Source: Chaunax sp. Z400 (Eukaryota > Chordata > Actinopteri > Lophiiformes > Chaunacidae). From it: a DNA stretch of 64,000 nt. The translations under genes and the position numbers were made by a program. Shown one piece after another: positions 33,501 through 44,779 of the stretch. The notes beneath the pieces were generated by a model. It searched no databases and was not told where the DNA came from. It was given only the letters and a program-made list of their open reading frames with translations. The stretch covers positions 34,656,286 through 34,720,285 of the forward strand of contig CM075189.1 in NCBI GenBank assembly GCA_037577475.1. The letters run 5' to 3'. The number at the start of each line of letters is the position of its first letter. The first letter of the stretch is position 1.

Positions 33501-36500
33501 TCAAGATGCGGCCCTGTAATGCACAAATCAGCCTTTAAACAACGTTATAACAAGCTATTTGTCCAGAGACAGCAGATACACAGGCTAGATGTGTATTTTT
33601 GTTATGAAGTCGATAATACATATTTGAAATGGCAGCAAACTAACTGGATCTTACATTCTGTTTTTCTTTTTTGGTTTTGATAATAATTGACAGCCTGTAG
33701 TACCAATGGTGTAAAAATAAAGTTTGCTTTGATTCAGGCTACCGACTGGAATCAATGAGACCTTATTTTGTTATCATTTAGTTGGATCTTACAGTATGCA
33801 GTTTGGATCTCTTTACCACACCCAGGATTAGTGTGACAATAGTGGAATGTGTGGGGAAGGTATGATTTACTGATTGCTGCTAGTGTCACTACAAATGAGA
33901 AGCAATTCACACATACAGTTAGGGTGACTAGATGTCCTGCTTTGTGCGGGACTGCACAGCATTTTGATCCCTTGTCCCGCATCCCGCATTTGAATAGCTC
34001 CAGCTTTGAAAAGTCAACACATCAGGACAAAATCGGGCTTTTATCCAATGGCTGTGAGGAAAGCTAGGAGGTCTTTCAACATGGGGCGGGGTTTGTGTGT
34101 GGGGCTGTCAATCCAATTACACACACATGGGTCAAGCGCAGGTAAACCTGTCACCGTCTATGATGCCTTAGAGTTAAAAACACCAGTGGACCAACTCCAA
34201 AGTGACAAAAACACACACAACATTTTTCTGTGGCTTCAGGTTTTGTTTCGTCATATTTTATTCTATGCCTACATTTTTATGAAATGCAGTCGTTTAATTT
34301 GGGATAGGAGGGTTGGAAGACTTGATGTGAATAATGCCTACTGCTTTTTTTTAGTATATGGGTCTATTATCTTCAGTGTATGGGTCCACATGTCAAGTGT
34401 GAATAACTTTAATATTATATCAGTCATGGGTTAATACCTGTTGTAGGAGAAAATATAGGTAGGATCAGACTTTGAATGCATGAATGTTCCTTGATCTAAA
34501 TGTGTTACTTTTCTTTTTTAGGATATACTATGGGCTCGCCCTCACTATTATATGCCCACATGATCTACACCTTTTTAAAACACCAGTAGAATACTTCAAA
34601 GAATAGATCCCCACGTCAACAACCTGTCTGCTGTGTTTTATTGTGCTGAGTTTAGTCAGATTCACTGTTGATAAAACATGAAAAACAACTACTTTCAAAA
34701 GTTATAGAAATAGAGAGAAATAGGGATAGAAATAGGAGTACAAGCAGACTATCACACAATACAATAAGTACAGTGAAACTTAATACGATAACAAAAGTAT
34801 GTTAAAGTTTTAAACATGCTACGGTCCTAACCTGTAACCTGCGTAATGTATTGTTTATTTTGTAAGTTAGATGGACATTATTTTAAATTTCAGGCTATTT
34901 CTCAGTATTGGTAATGTGTCCCACATTGTCCCACATTTGGTTCGTTGGGATCGCTGGGATCATTGGAAATAATGATCCCATGTTATACCTTATGTGTTAT
35001 CCTCAGTATTCATCTATATTTGTGTGTTTGTATGAATTTTTACCCAATAAATTCAATCAATCAAAGACACGAGCGGCTTTCTTGCTACTGGTTTATTGGA
35101 AAGCTTCTTCTCTCCAAATCCGTGAAAACTGAAGGCAGTAAACAAGAAAATACAAATCTCACTTGTATCTTGTTTGGGGTTGTGTAAACAACAATACACA
35201 GCTTCACACATGTGTGAGTTTAACTGGCAAACAGCTTGTGGGTGTATCACTGTAAGGAATGACTGTCTGCTGGGCATTGGGCAATTACATTTACACCGTT
35301 CACTCGGGATTTAAGATCTCTGCTGCCACCTAGCGTGTACCGCTATCAAGTGCAGCAAACAGCCCCCCTTTGCAGCAGGGGCAACCATTGCTCTACTGCA
35401 GCAGCAAATGAATGCAGTGACATCTGTATCTATTTCCTTCTGTGTCTGGAACTGAAATATCAGTTAAGATGCAGAGGAAAGTAAAATTAGGACATGAAGA
35501 TAAGAATCTGGATGAAGAAACTTCACCCACTCACTTTGGTTTGTCATGACGATGAGCAGAAGATGCCTGAACTGTCTTTCTCTCAACTCTTCATTTAATA
35601 GGAAACAATCATGAGTAAAACAACCTCTTAAATTGTTCCAATAGGGCGCTGCTGTTCAAAGATTTAAGGAGTCTGTTTATTAAAAACCTTGCCTGTATTT
35701 AATTTAGAGTAAAATAAATGGCTTTTTAATCATTAACAAACATTTTCATGACTGCCTCCTCCTTCCTGTCATCGATCACGAGGCTCTTCACCGTTTTACC
35801 TAGAAGTTGTCCTCAGCTTTTGCATTTAGTGTGTTTATATGCACAGAAGTGAAAATGCTAACTGTTCTGTCAACTTCTTCAGGCGGTTTAATCCCAAGCT
35901 TCAATTTAAATCCTGAAATTTGTTTCACAGGCACGCTGATGCTCAGGCCGAGTTGGATAAGTGGGGACTCAGCTTTGATAAGGAACTCCTCAATGTGACC
36001 GGCAGAGTCCTCCCACAGGAGAGGCTTTTCCAGGGTCCAAGATCGGTATGGGATTCTTCTGGTTGCTTAAATTTGTTATTATGGAATGAATTAAATAGAT
36101 TCATTCATGTGATCTTAATTAAGAGTTTAATGTAGTTATTTGTGTCACCCAGTATGACTACGACCCCGTAACAGCTGACTGGGCCAGAGAGATGCGGGGG
36201 GTGCCTCTGATTAGTGCTCCGCCGCTGGAAAACTGGATCCTGTTTTACACCCGTCGCAACAGCGGTGAAGCCCAGACCCTCCTGCAGACCCTCCATAGAG
36301 TGAGCGAGCCTCTCGGTGTCCGCATGCAGACAGCTGTCATGTGAGTTCTAACATTTAACATCCTTCAGTCAAAAACCGGGTTTCTGCACCGCCTGTGATA
36401 AGAGAAGTGAAATTAGTCACAATGGTTCCCTGAATGTTGACCCCTCGTCTGCATCAACACATTTGTGTGATTTGTGGACCATCGTTCAGAAAACATTTAA

Positions 36501-39500
36501 TTAATTCAGTTGCCACTTTATTTTGTACAGCTAGCTAAAAAATAAACCAGTCTGTCCTTTTGATTCAGGTCGAGTATGAGGATCATCAGGGGTCTCTCCT
36601 CAGAGCCCTGCAGCACAATGTTGGACCCCAAACACAGATGGTTAGTGTCTGAATACATGGAACACAAACACAGAAACGCAGTTCATCTCCACAAGTTTGA
36701 GTTTTGTTACTGTTTCATCGGTGCATTGTCGCCACGTATGAGACCAGTCATTTGTGTTTGTCAGGTGGTGGTGGTCCTCTCCAGCAACAGGAAGGACAAG
36801 TACGACAGCGTCAAGAAGTACCTCTGTGTGGACTGCCCCATTCCCAGCCAGTGTGTGCTGTCCCGTACTCTGAATCGAGCCGGGGCTCTCATGACTGTGG
36901 CTACCAAGATTGTACTGCAGATGGCTTGTAAGATGGGAGGAGAGCTCTGGAGTGTGGAAATCCCCGTAAGTCATGCACACACCAATTGATTAGTTGATTA
37001 TATTCTTTAAAAGTTGAGGTGTGTTATGGGAAAACGAGTTCTTAGGTGGATTGAGGTGTCTTGAAGCACATGGAGAATGAATGGTCCATAGTCAGCATGC
37101 CTCTCCCTCCCTCCCTTTCTGGGGAGCACAGAACATTTAAAGAGAAATCAAAATAAATCCATAAATACTGTAGTACTACACACACGGCCAGTATCCAAGA
37201 AAGAATTTAATCATTAGTTTTTTCAGAAAACCCAAAGAAGAATGATTTGGGTTTGTCAAACACTGTGGGTATGGGAACTGACAAACGCTAATGACATTTG
37301 GTGCACATAAATGATGTGCTGGTGCACCAGTGCAGCCAGTGTAGAAAGCTGAAGAACAGGAGAGGCAGACGGTGTCCATGAAAGTTTTGAGTCCGTTCAG
37401 AAGGTCGGGGTAAAGACCCAAAGGTTTACAAAAATGAAAACTGATTTGGTGTTTGTCACAGAACTAGAACGTGTTGTATTTTAACGTGTCCCACCTGTTT
37501 GTGCAGCTCAAACATCTGATGATTGTGGGCATCGACTGCTACCATGACATTACAGCTGGAAAAAGGTCCATCGGAGCGCTGGTGGCCAGCCTCAACCCGA
37601 CCATGAGCAGGTTAGTTTCTCCAGCAGACAGCCTGTTCACACCTGGTGTTTGTATCTGTCCTGGTGAACCATCACAAGTAGCCAGCGGATCTCACCTCCC
37701 TGCTCCATATGCAAAGAATGTCACATGTGTCCTTTATGTGTCATGGTTGCTGCACACCTGGACTTACTGCTGTCCACTTGTGAACCATGACATGAATCTG
37801 TCTCATGAAGGCCTCGGTGTTGACGTGCTATAATTTGGTCCGTTGTGAATTAGCTTGTGCTCACCATGTGCACAGGTATTTGTTATGGTGGCCTCCCTAT
37901 CTCAGCTAAGCTGTGTTCTCATTTCTGTGTCCAGGTGGTACTCAAAGTGTGTGCTGCAGCACAAAGGTCAAGAAATCATGGATGGACTGAGTCAGGCCTT
38001 AACTGGTAAGTTTTCTGGTTACATTTTTTTCTGCTTCATACATTCCCTTTTTAAATGCTGTTTGCAATGTGTTTTATGATGACCCCGATGAAGGCCACAA
38101 GCCCAAACGCGTCGGTCTATCATAATAAAGTTGTTCCTAATACTTCAAGTGTTGCTGGAGTTTTTGCCCTTTGGACCTTTTTCCCTTCTCCGTGTGAAGG
38201 AGGTGAAGTTGTGCCACAAACCCCTCTCTGTCTCTACAAAGTCCCCACCAGTCAAATGTTTTCTTCTTGTTCCTGAAGGGTCAGGACGACGTGCAGAGTC
38301 GCTGTAGGAGAACCTGTATTCACGCCCATTGGTCCAAGTGTCCATTTTCTCTGCGCTCTGCAATAGTTAGGAGCCAATCCTGGTCCAGTACTCGGTAAAC
38401 AAACGTGATGTGGAAACTTAAAGCCTCCGTTGTTCATTGACTGAGAAGGGACCCCACAGTGACGTAGGAGGCAGCTTGTGTCAAACAGATAAACTGCTGT
38501 GATGAAAATCATATTCATTTGTTCTGGAATTTTTAAAAAGGGAAAAGGAGTACGGCATATTAAGTTCTTTAATGTAGTTATACTTGATGCAAAAACCACA
38601 TCAAACACACATCAGAGAATTGTTCTACATGTGTGGAGGGGATCTTTTAAAATACACATGAATCTCAGCATTGGTAAGTAAAGTTTTCCATCTTTGTGTT
38701 TGTTTTCCAGGGGCCCTGGGAGACTACCTGAAGTTCAACAAGTGCCTGCCTTCGCGCATCATTGTGTACCGAGACGGAGTTGGAGACGGCCAGCTGTCCA
38801 GCGTGGTCAACTATGAGGTGGCACAGATCAAGGACTGCATCAAGAAAATGGGACAGGACTACATGTGAGTGACTGTTTGAAAGGTGACATCACATGTATT
38901 CGACACTAGGACACCATTATCTACCTGTTCAATGTAAATAATCTTATAGTGTCAGGGCAGACAGTAAAAACTAAAATAATGTACATGGATGTTCACAAAT
39001 GAAAGAATGCTTTCATTTCCTTTTAAAATGAACTGACACTGAAAGCTGTGTGATTTCTGTAAACAGACACACTACACCATGTTGATGAGCCAACACTGAA
39101 ACACACATTCAGCTTCTTGACTGTGCTCTTTAGTCAAAAGCCCTCGGCTGAGTGAAGATGGTGATTTTACTAACCGTGGCAGAAGAAAGCTGATTGAGTT
39201 TTATCTGCAGTGGTCTTTAGGATGTGGACATGGCTGAGATTTCCTTTCATCAGGAGTGAAGATAGACACAGTTTATAAACGCAAGAAGTACAAGACACTC
39301 TTTTCAGCCGAGTAACAGACTCAGCTCTATGAACCTCTGATCTGAGGATGACATGTTGGTAACAGACTCAGCTCTATGAACCTCTGATCTGAGGATGACA
39401 TGTTGGTAACAGACTCAGCTCTATGAACCTCTGATCTGAGGATGACATGTTGGTAACAGACTCAGCTCTATGAACCTCTGATCTGAGGATGACATGTTGG

Positions 39501-40868
39501 TAACAGACTCAGCTCTATGAACCTCTGATCTGAGGATGACATGTTGGTAACCCACCAGCTGATGTTAATGGTCATAGTTTGGAAGCTCACCCACCTGATG
39601 GAGGTTCTCTATCTGCTCATTTAGGCCCAAGCTGAGTGTGGTGGTGGTGAAGAAGCGCATCGCCACCAGGTTCTTCGCCCGCTTGCACGGCAAGGTGACC
39701 AAACCCCCCCCCCCCCCCCCCGGCACCGTCATTGACTCAGAGGTCACCCATCCAGAGTGGTAAGTTTTTAGCTTCTTGTAGTTAGCATTGTCCTGAGGGA
39801 GGGAGGCAGGTGTTCAGAGGTTCTTGTTTCAATTAAAAGAACATGGAAAGTCTTAATCTGAACCCTTATAATCAGATCTGTGTAGAAATAGTTGTAAATG
39901 GGGACGAACCAGACCTTCTGGAACCATCAGATCTGTGGAAAGTCATTAGCTGCTTAGGCTAATACGCCTTATAATGGCAAGTAAAATCTGGTAGTGGTGG
40001 TTAACCGCTGCAGCCCTGGTTTGCAGGTATGACTTCTACATCGTGAGCCAGGCTGTCCGCAATGGATGCGTCTCCCCGACCCACTACAAGGTCGTGTTCG
40101 ACACCAGCGGACTGAAGCCTGACCACATGCAGCGGCTCACCTACAAGCTGTGCCACATGTACTTCAACTGGCAGGTAGGCCAACGCCATGTTCAGTATAA
40201 AGAGCAGAGCACATACCCCCAACGAGAGAGCCGTATTCTAGTGAAAACTGAAAACACAATTCTGGTATCAATAACGTCACAATTGTTGTGACATTTTCAT
40301 GCTTCATTAGCTACGCATGGAAACTAAGTGTGAAATGATTGTTCTGAATCCATATGATCTCAACTACACGATGATGATGTATGATGTATCGGTTCTGATG
40401 ACAGTTCATCATATTCACATCTGGATCAGGTTCTAGTCGGTCAGAGGTTCCCTTAGCTGGATTCTCTCTTTATGATTGGAAGATTACTTTTCAACATATT
40501 TATGAAAAAGAAAAAGAAGATTCCTGGTTCTGGATCAGGATCTAGATCTGGATCGACACCATTGTTTAATGGATTTGTGCCTGGCTCCAGCCCAGCCCCT
40601 CCATAAACTCTAATGACATTTGGTTCGTAACGTTCAGATAATCCTGCTGACAGAACAACAAACAAACACACGGGTGAAAATGACCTCGTTGGCAGAGGTA
40701 ATAAAGGTCGGTGTGATTTGTGAGTTGACTCTATTTTCTCTGATGCTTTAGGGGGTCGTCAGAGTGCCCGCTCCCTGCCAGTACGCCCACAAGTTGGCTT
40801 TCCTCGTGGGTCAGAGCATCCACAGGGAGCCCAACGTCAAGCTGGACGACCTGCTCTTCTATCTTTGA
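26851..40868 (+). CDS. piwil1: Piwi-like protein 1 (piRNA-guided Argonaute), 19 exons, N-terminus missing
   Basis: Germline Argonaute that binds piRNAs and silences transposons. Exons: 26851-26968, 27306-27434, 27574-27788, 28058-28180, 28384-28464, 29957-30155, 30668-30776, 31682-31808, 32031-32148, 35931-36045, 36153-36340, 36569-36640, 36765-36965, 37507-37610, 37935-38005, 38711-38864, 39625-39759, 40027-40174, 40752-40868. Motifs in order: RGGRRRDFHD, SRPQW, QQIGRNYYNP before PAZ, [48 protein letters not shown] and the C-terminus VPAPCQYAHKLAFLVGQSIH to LFYL. The slicer residues D-E-D-H are present at 37534, 37972, 38773 and 40082. The exons sum to 840 residues against about 861 in human PIWIL1; the shortfall fits the missing first exon with the Arg-rich, Tudor-binding motif. 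Three single-base irregularities break the frame: an 8-C run in exon 4, an extra base in exon 6 near 30021, and a base missing at the exon 11 donor (36341). Phases agree everywhere else. PIWIL1 is favoured over PIWIL2 from the C-terminal sequence. Confidence 0.93.
27474..27497. repeat. (AC)n microsatellite
   Basis: About 12 AC units in piwil1 intron 2, preceded by a short C run. Confidence 0.85.
29101..29353 (-). repeat. tRNA-derived SINE, copy 1 (minus strand)
   Basis: Read on the minus strand it starts with a tRNA-like head: A box TGGCTCAGCGG (29343-29333) and B box GGTTCGATCC (29300-29291). The body mentions CCTTGGGCAAGATAC and the 3' end CCATTTACC is at 29101. This is a very common percomorph SINE. 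It lies in piwil1 intron 5. A second copy is at 47150-47402. Confidence 0.85.
31430..31505. repeat. Dispersed repeat tail
   Basis: It holds TATTTGTAGAGCACATTTC and CATTCAAAGCGTTTTACATA, a relative of the tail at 2899-3060. It lies in piwil1 intron 7. Confidence 0.5.
32350..32830. repeat. MITE-like element, copy 1, in piwil1 intron 9
   Basis: It shares long stretches with 33010-33445: GATTATGATTAATC, CACTCTTCTCTCT, CTTCCTTCGTCTTC, GTGCAGATGGAAGATGG, TTTCTTTTATTTAGTGGTAC and GGACGTCCAGAAGACG. The copies are in the same orientation and differ by indels. Confidence 0.7.
33001..33450. repeat. MITE-like element, copy 2, with inverted ends
   Basis: The left end contains ATCGTCCAGATCACGTCAA (33004-33022). 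The right end contains its complement with small changes (TTTGACGTGATCTAGACGAT, 33426-33445). This identifies a short inverted-repeat DNA element. A partial third copy is at 55536-55670. Confidence 0.7.
38065..38155. repeat. Dispersed retroposon end in piwil1 intron 15
   Basis: The segment GATGAAGGCCACAAGCCCAA with ACGCGTCGGT, followed by ATAAAGTTGTTCCTAATAC, resembles a repeat end found many times in fish genomes. Confidence 0.5.
39312..39546. repeat. 47-bp tandem repeat, five copies
   Basis: Units starting GTAACAGACTCAGCTCTATG begin at 39312, 39359, 39406, 39453 and 39500 and are identical as read. The array ends 78 bp before the acceptor of piwil1 exon 17. There are no spacers, so it is not CRISPR-like. 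Confidence 0.97.
39704..39721. repeat. piwil1: Poly-C run of 18 inside piwil1 exon 17
   Basis: Eighteen C bases encode six prolines between VTK and GTVID. The length is a multiple of three, so the frame is kept. The corresponding human segment is short (NPLP before GTVID). Such runs are prone to length error in sequencing and to slippage. Confidence 0.9.
40636..40708. repeat. Dispersed repeat, copy B (GGCGGAGGT type)
   Basis: CCTGCTGACAGAACAACAAA, then GTGAAAATGACCTCGTTGGC and AGAGGTAATAAA. Related to 16032-16108 and 42825-42894. It lies in piwil1 intron 18. Confidence 0.55.
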
Positions 40869-40947
40869 GCACTTTTAGTATTTGGTTCAGTTTAAGTTAC
40901 GTTAAGGTTCATTTTGTTGTTCAATGTTTTGAATGTTTTTTGTTCTA

Positions 40948-40953
40948 ATTAAA
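40948..40953 (+). terminator. piwil1: Poly(A) signal ATTAAA of piwil1
   Basis: ATTAAA, the main variant of the poly(A) signal, occurs 80 bases after the stop codon. It is followed by T/G-rich sequence (TTTTTGTTTGC, GTGTCTTC). This implies a very short 3' UTR. Confidence 0.6.
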
Positions 40954-40989
40954 GCTGAATGTTTTTGTTTGCTTAAAACTGTGTCTTCA

Positions 40990-42778
40990 TCTTTAGAGGT
41001 AAAGCACATTGTGGGGTTGTAGACACACCAGCAGTGAACACTCAGCCATTCATTCTGATCCTTCTACTGTCCTGATGTAAAGGTCCTGGAGCTCCAACTG
41101 GACACATGGAAGCTTTTGAATTTTTGATTGAACCATTTCTGAAGCTGGAAGTCTCAAAACGCTCCTGAAGATGATGATGATGATGAGTGAGACAAACTGA
41201 TGCTAACAGAACCCATCAGGTTTATACCTGTAGCTGTATTCAACTCAGAGACAATGAAAATCCTAAATGATGTCATATTTAATGGGGTATATTGAGACTA
41301 AACATAAGCTGTGTCCCAAATCACATACTTCCATACTCAAAGTGACCAGTTTGAGTCTATAAGTGTTCTTACTACTAAGCCAAAACCCAGTATACTGTAA
41401 GTACAGTATACTCAAAATGAATTGATTGTGGAATGATGGACACTTCTCACCCTCAATGATCGCCATGATCTAGAATCTACTAACTTTCATGTCTTATAAG
41501 TAAAGCAAATACACGATACAAAGACACAGTGAAATGGTTTTGACAGAAGTAAACAAAAAGAAGAAGACGACAGGGCGGGGCCTCCACATAGGAGTACACC
41601 TCACAGTCTGAACATGGAGCTCTGGGATCTTCTGTGAATGATGATGTCATTTTTCAGTCAGTTGATAAGGCGATGCTTTTGTATGTGTTGATTTCTCAGG
41701 TTAGGTGTGCAGCATAAGTTACCATGGTGATGTACCCCGTTAGAAATGAACCGGCATCTGAACACTGAACACCACGGGTAACTTGGAGTTACCTTGCTAA
41801 CCACCAACCCGGCTCTGTGTTACCAGTCTCTGGACAGAGTCAGAGTGAAGGAGGAAGTTGGAGAAAGTAGCTAACCTTCATGTGATTAAGACTTGTGATG
41901 TTGGGAGCTTTTCTCTTGAAGCTTTTAAAGTTTGGGTGCAGTAAAAAGACAGCGAGGTGTTGTTTTCCAGCTTAAATTACATGTATTCTGTCCTCTCGTA
42001 ACACATCAACTTCATTTTTGCAGTCAAAAGGCAGTAAAAACAGAACAGCCATTTAAATCCAAACTCTAGTTTTCTATCTTATTCTTTTTAACATAACAGA
42101 CGCCTGTTCCTCTCTGTACACCTCAGTCATCATCTCTGCCTCACACACACTGTCACTTCACTTTCCAGCTCTCTGGCTAGAGCAATTAGCTCATATGGTT
42201 CAGCTGGGCAGCAACCATTGTCCTGCCTGCCTGGATGACTGTGGGGTTTGTAGTCTTTTAATGGACGTGATGGGTTGTAGTCCTTGTTGCTGACACCAGG
42301 AGGGAATGTGTCTCCCTTGTATGACACAACCTCTCATGACACAAACTTTAAAACATTACATCTTCACTGAACATTTATATGGACTTAAAATGAGCAGATC
42401 GCCAGCAAATAAAGTGATAACACAGTTTCCAACAAGACAGCCTGTGTTTCAATCATTTAGTTATTTCAGTAGGTCATCTATCGACACTATGAGACAGAAT
42501 TCCACCCTGAGGAACACCATAAATAAATGTGAAGTGGGACAGATAACTCATTATCTGATGGACTTACCAGAGGACCAATATCCTAAGTGTATACTTGGAA
42601 CGTCTCTTACAAACAATTTATTACCATTTTTTCATGATTAATTCTGTCAAATGTCTTGGAAGCATCAAGAAAACACATAATGAAACTAGAAGGGCTCTCA
42701 GTAGGTCATATACCTCAGGAATTGGTGAAAAAAGCTAGTTAAAAGTAAGTGGAACATTTTTTTTATTTTCTCCCACAT
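40990..42778. other. No gene recognised
   Basis: The intergenic stretch after piwil1 has only short unrelated frames and a GAT/ATG-rich patch near 41170. Confidence 0.5.
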
Positions 42779-42894
42779 GTCCAACCTTCCCACCAGGTTT
42801 TATGAAAGTCCATCGGGTAATTTCTGTGTAATGCTGCTAACAGCCAGACAAACAAACATCAGTGAAAACATAATTTCCCTGGTGGAGGTAAATA
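42779..42894. repeat. Dispersed repeat, copy C (GGCGGAGGT type)
   Basis: It includes TTTTATGAAAGTCCATCGGG, TTTCTGTGTAATGCTGCTAA, CAAACAAACA and GGTGGAGGTAAATA. Related to 16032-16108 and 40636-40708; this copy is longer on its left side. Confidence 0.6.
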
Positions 42895-43027
42895 CATGTA
42901 TGTTAATCTGTTGGAGCCAGTCTCTCAAAGTCTTTCAATTGACAATAACTCCAATGTTACACAGCAACAAGCTCAAGGGAATGAACTGTAAAAGTCAGTG
43001 TGCATATATTTCCTTTTTGTTTGGCAG

Positions 43028-44432
43028 CTGGAGGATAAGCGCGCTGTGATGGAGAGACAGCTCATCAGTATGAAGGTTCAGTATCAGTCACTGCAGAAAC
43101 AACAGGTCTTCAGCAAACAGCAGCTGCAGCGCATGAAGGTACTGGAATAAGACATGCACATAGAAACGCGGTCCGTTGTTTGGGACTTGAACAGCAGCGA
43201 GGATGTGTTTGTGTTGTGCAGGTCCAGATAGCCACTCTGATGCAAATCGATCCCGACCTAAAAATGAGCTTGGTTTGATAAGACAGAAATTAATTTAAGC
43301 CAATAATGAAAATGTAAACAATGTCTTCTAATAAACAATGCACAGCCTGACTTTTATTAAAGGTTGTCATGGATCATAGGATTCACACATTTGTGTTCTG
43401 AATATGTAAAGAGATGAAAATGATATGAAATAACATAAAACTACCTGATGAAGACAAATCTAGTCAGACAAGAAAGAAGTAAACATTGCTGTGATTTAAG
43501 ATATTTCATCAGTTCACGTTTTGCATGCAGTGTTGTGATGGTTTCTTTGTGCATGTGGTCCATGTTGAGTGAAGCTCTGTCTGTCCTCAGTAAGGATGCA
43601 GAGCGTCTCGGAGATGAACTTTCCCTGCAAAGGATGAAATCTTTGTCAGAGAGCTTTGGAGCTGGAGAGGAAGCTCTACTCATCTGAGCGGCAGCTCAAA
43701 CAGGTCTGTAAACCCTGCATCTCCTGGTCACACAGAAACACAACAGTACCAATGCTTCCACACAATAAAGGGTTCTGAAAACATGCATGTTTGTATTCTG
43801 AAGTAGCAAAGTGCAAAGAGATAGCACAGATTTATAAAGCAGGAAAGGACTGTTGTTTAGTTAACTGTAGGTCTGAGTGTGTTTGAGCTGATCCAAACGG
43901 AATCAGCAGCAAAACACTGAGCTGTCTGCATGAGCAGTGACCATGTTAACTTTATAGTCTGTTCTGTCAAACCTACAGGGAGCAAGTTTCTGACACACTT
44001 TGTATTGTTCGTGTGTTTTCTGTGCTTCAGGCTCAGAGTGACAAGTTCAAACTGCAGCTACGGGTAGAAGAGCTCCAGCTCAAATATCAACCCAAAGGCA
44101 AGCACAACAACACCAAAGCCATGTTTTTACATCGGTCACGTTTCTCTGGTGTTTCGGATTAAAGTTTAAGGAACTGTTGGTCGTACTGAAAAGGATGCAG
44201 CTACATTTTAAACGTCCATGTATGACTCAGACTCTAACATCGCCTCCTTCTGTTATTTTCATGTTTAGAGGCAAAAAAGAATCTGATCCAGAGGAGGAAG
44301 AAAGAAAAGCTTCCTGTTGACAACATACCCTCCTCTGAGCAGACATTGGAGGAGGGCAAGGAGGTTGTTGCCATGGAAATACGAAGACTGCAGACCATGA
44401 AGCACACACATCTCTTCCAGCTGAGGCAGTGA
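43028..44432 (+). pseudogene. spdl1: Partial Spindly (spdl1) gene with frameshift
   Basis: Spindly is a coiled-coil dynein/dynactin adaptor at kinetochores. Exon pieces: 43028-43138, reading LEDKRAVMERQLISMKVQYQ then SLQKQQVFSKQQLQRMK, colinear with the segment after the Spindly motif; 43222 onward, VQIATLMQ then divergence and TGA; 43591-43703, GDELSLQRMKSLSE, then a frame change near 43651 to ALELERKLYSSERQLKQ; 44031-44097, SDKFKLQLRVEELQLKYQPK; 44269-44432, RRKKEKLPVD and TGA. This order matches residues about 280-480 of human SPDL1. The N-terminal dynein-binding coiled coil and the C-terminus are absent. Relative to human, about 8 bases are missing at the frame change. Splice sites persist, including a GC donor at 44098. 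Introns show it is a partial gene copy, not a retrocopy. I infer a pseudogene; a chimeric transcript is possible. Confidence 0.75.
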
Positions 44433-44779
44433 GCTCCATACAGGGTGTGTGCATCAGAGGTCGGTACCTTTGTCGACTGAAACAGGATCAGAGTGACGTA
44501 AAACTGAGTTGTGATACACAACATGAGCAACACACACAGGCTGCAAGACCAAGACAGAGTATTAGGAACTCCCATTATGTGATGAAAGGTTGGGTACCAA
44601 ACCCAGTACTTTTAAGAGTAGCGGCAAAATCACGTCAGTACTACTGAGAACCGATTTATGTCAGTGAGAGAGCATCTGACTGAGAGAGTAAGACTCCATC
44701 ATCCCTGTGTGGCTACACTTCACAAAACTCACTGTAATATCTGTAACCTGAGGAAACACCTGGTCCAAAACTAAATATA

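Noticed and set aside
36642..36980. 112-residue minus-strand frame inside piwil1
   Set aside because: Antisense shadow of the conserved piwil1 exon at 36765-36965.
39312..39546. CRISPR-like regular repeats
   Set aside because: Units are directly contiguous with no spacers and lie in an intron of a vertebrate gene; this is an ordinary tandem repeat.
26851..40868. piwil1 as a retrocopy
   Set aside because: At least eighteen introns with splice signals are present.
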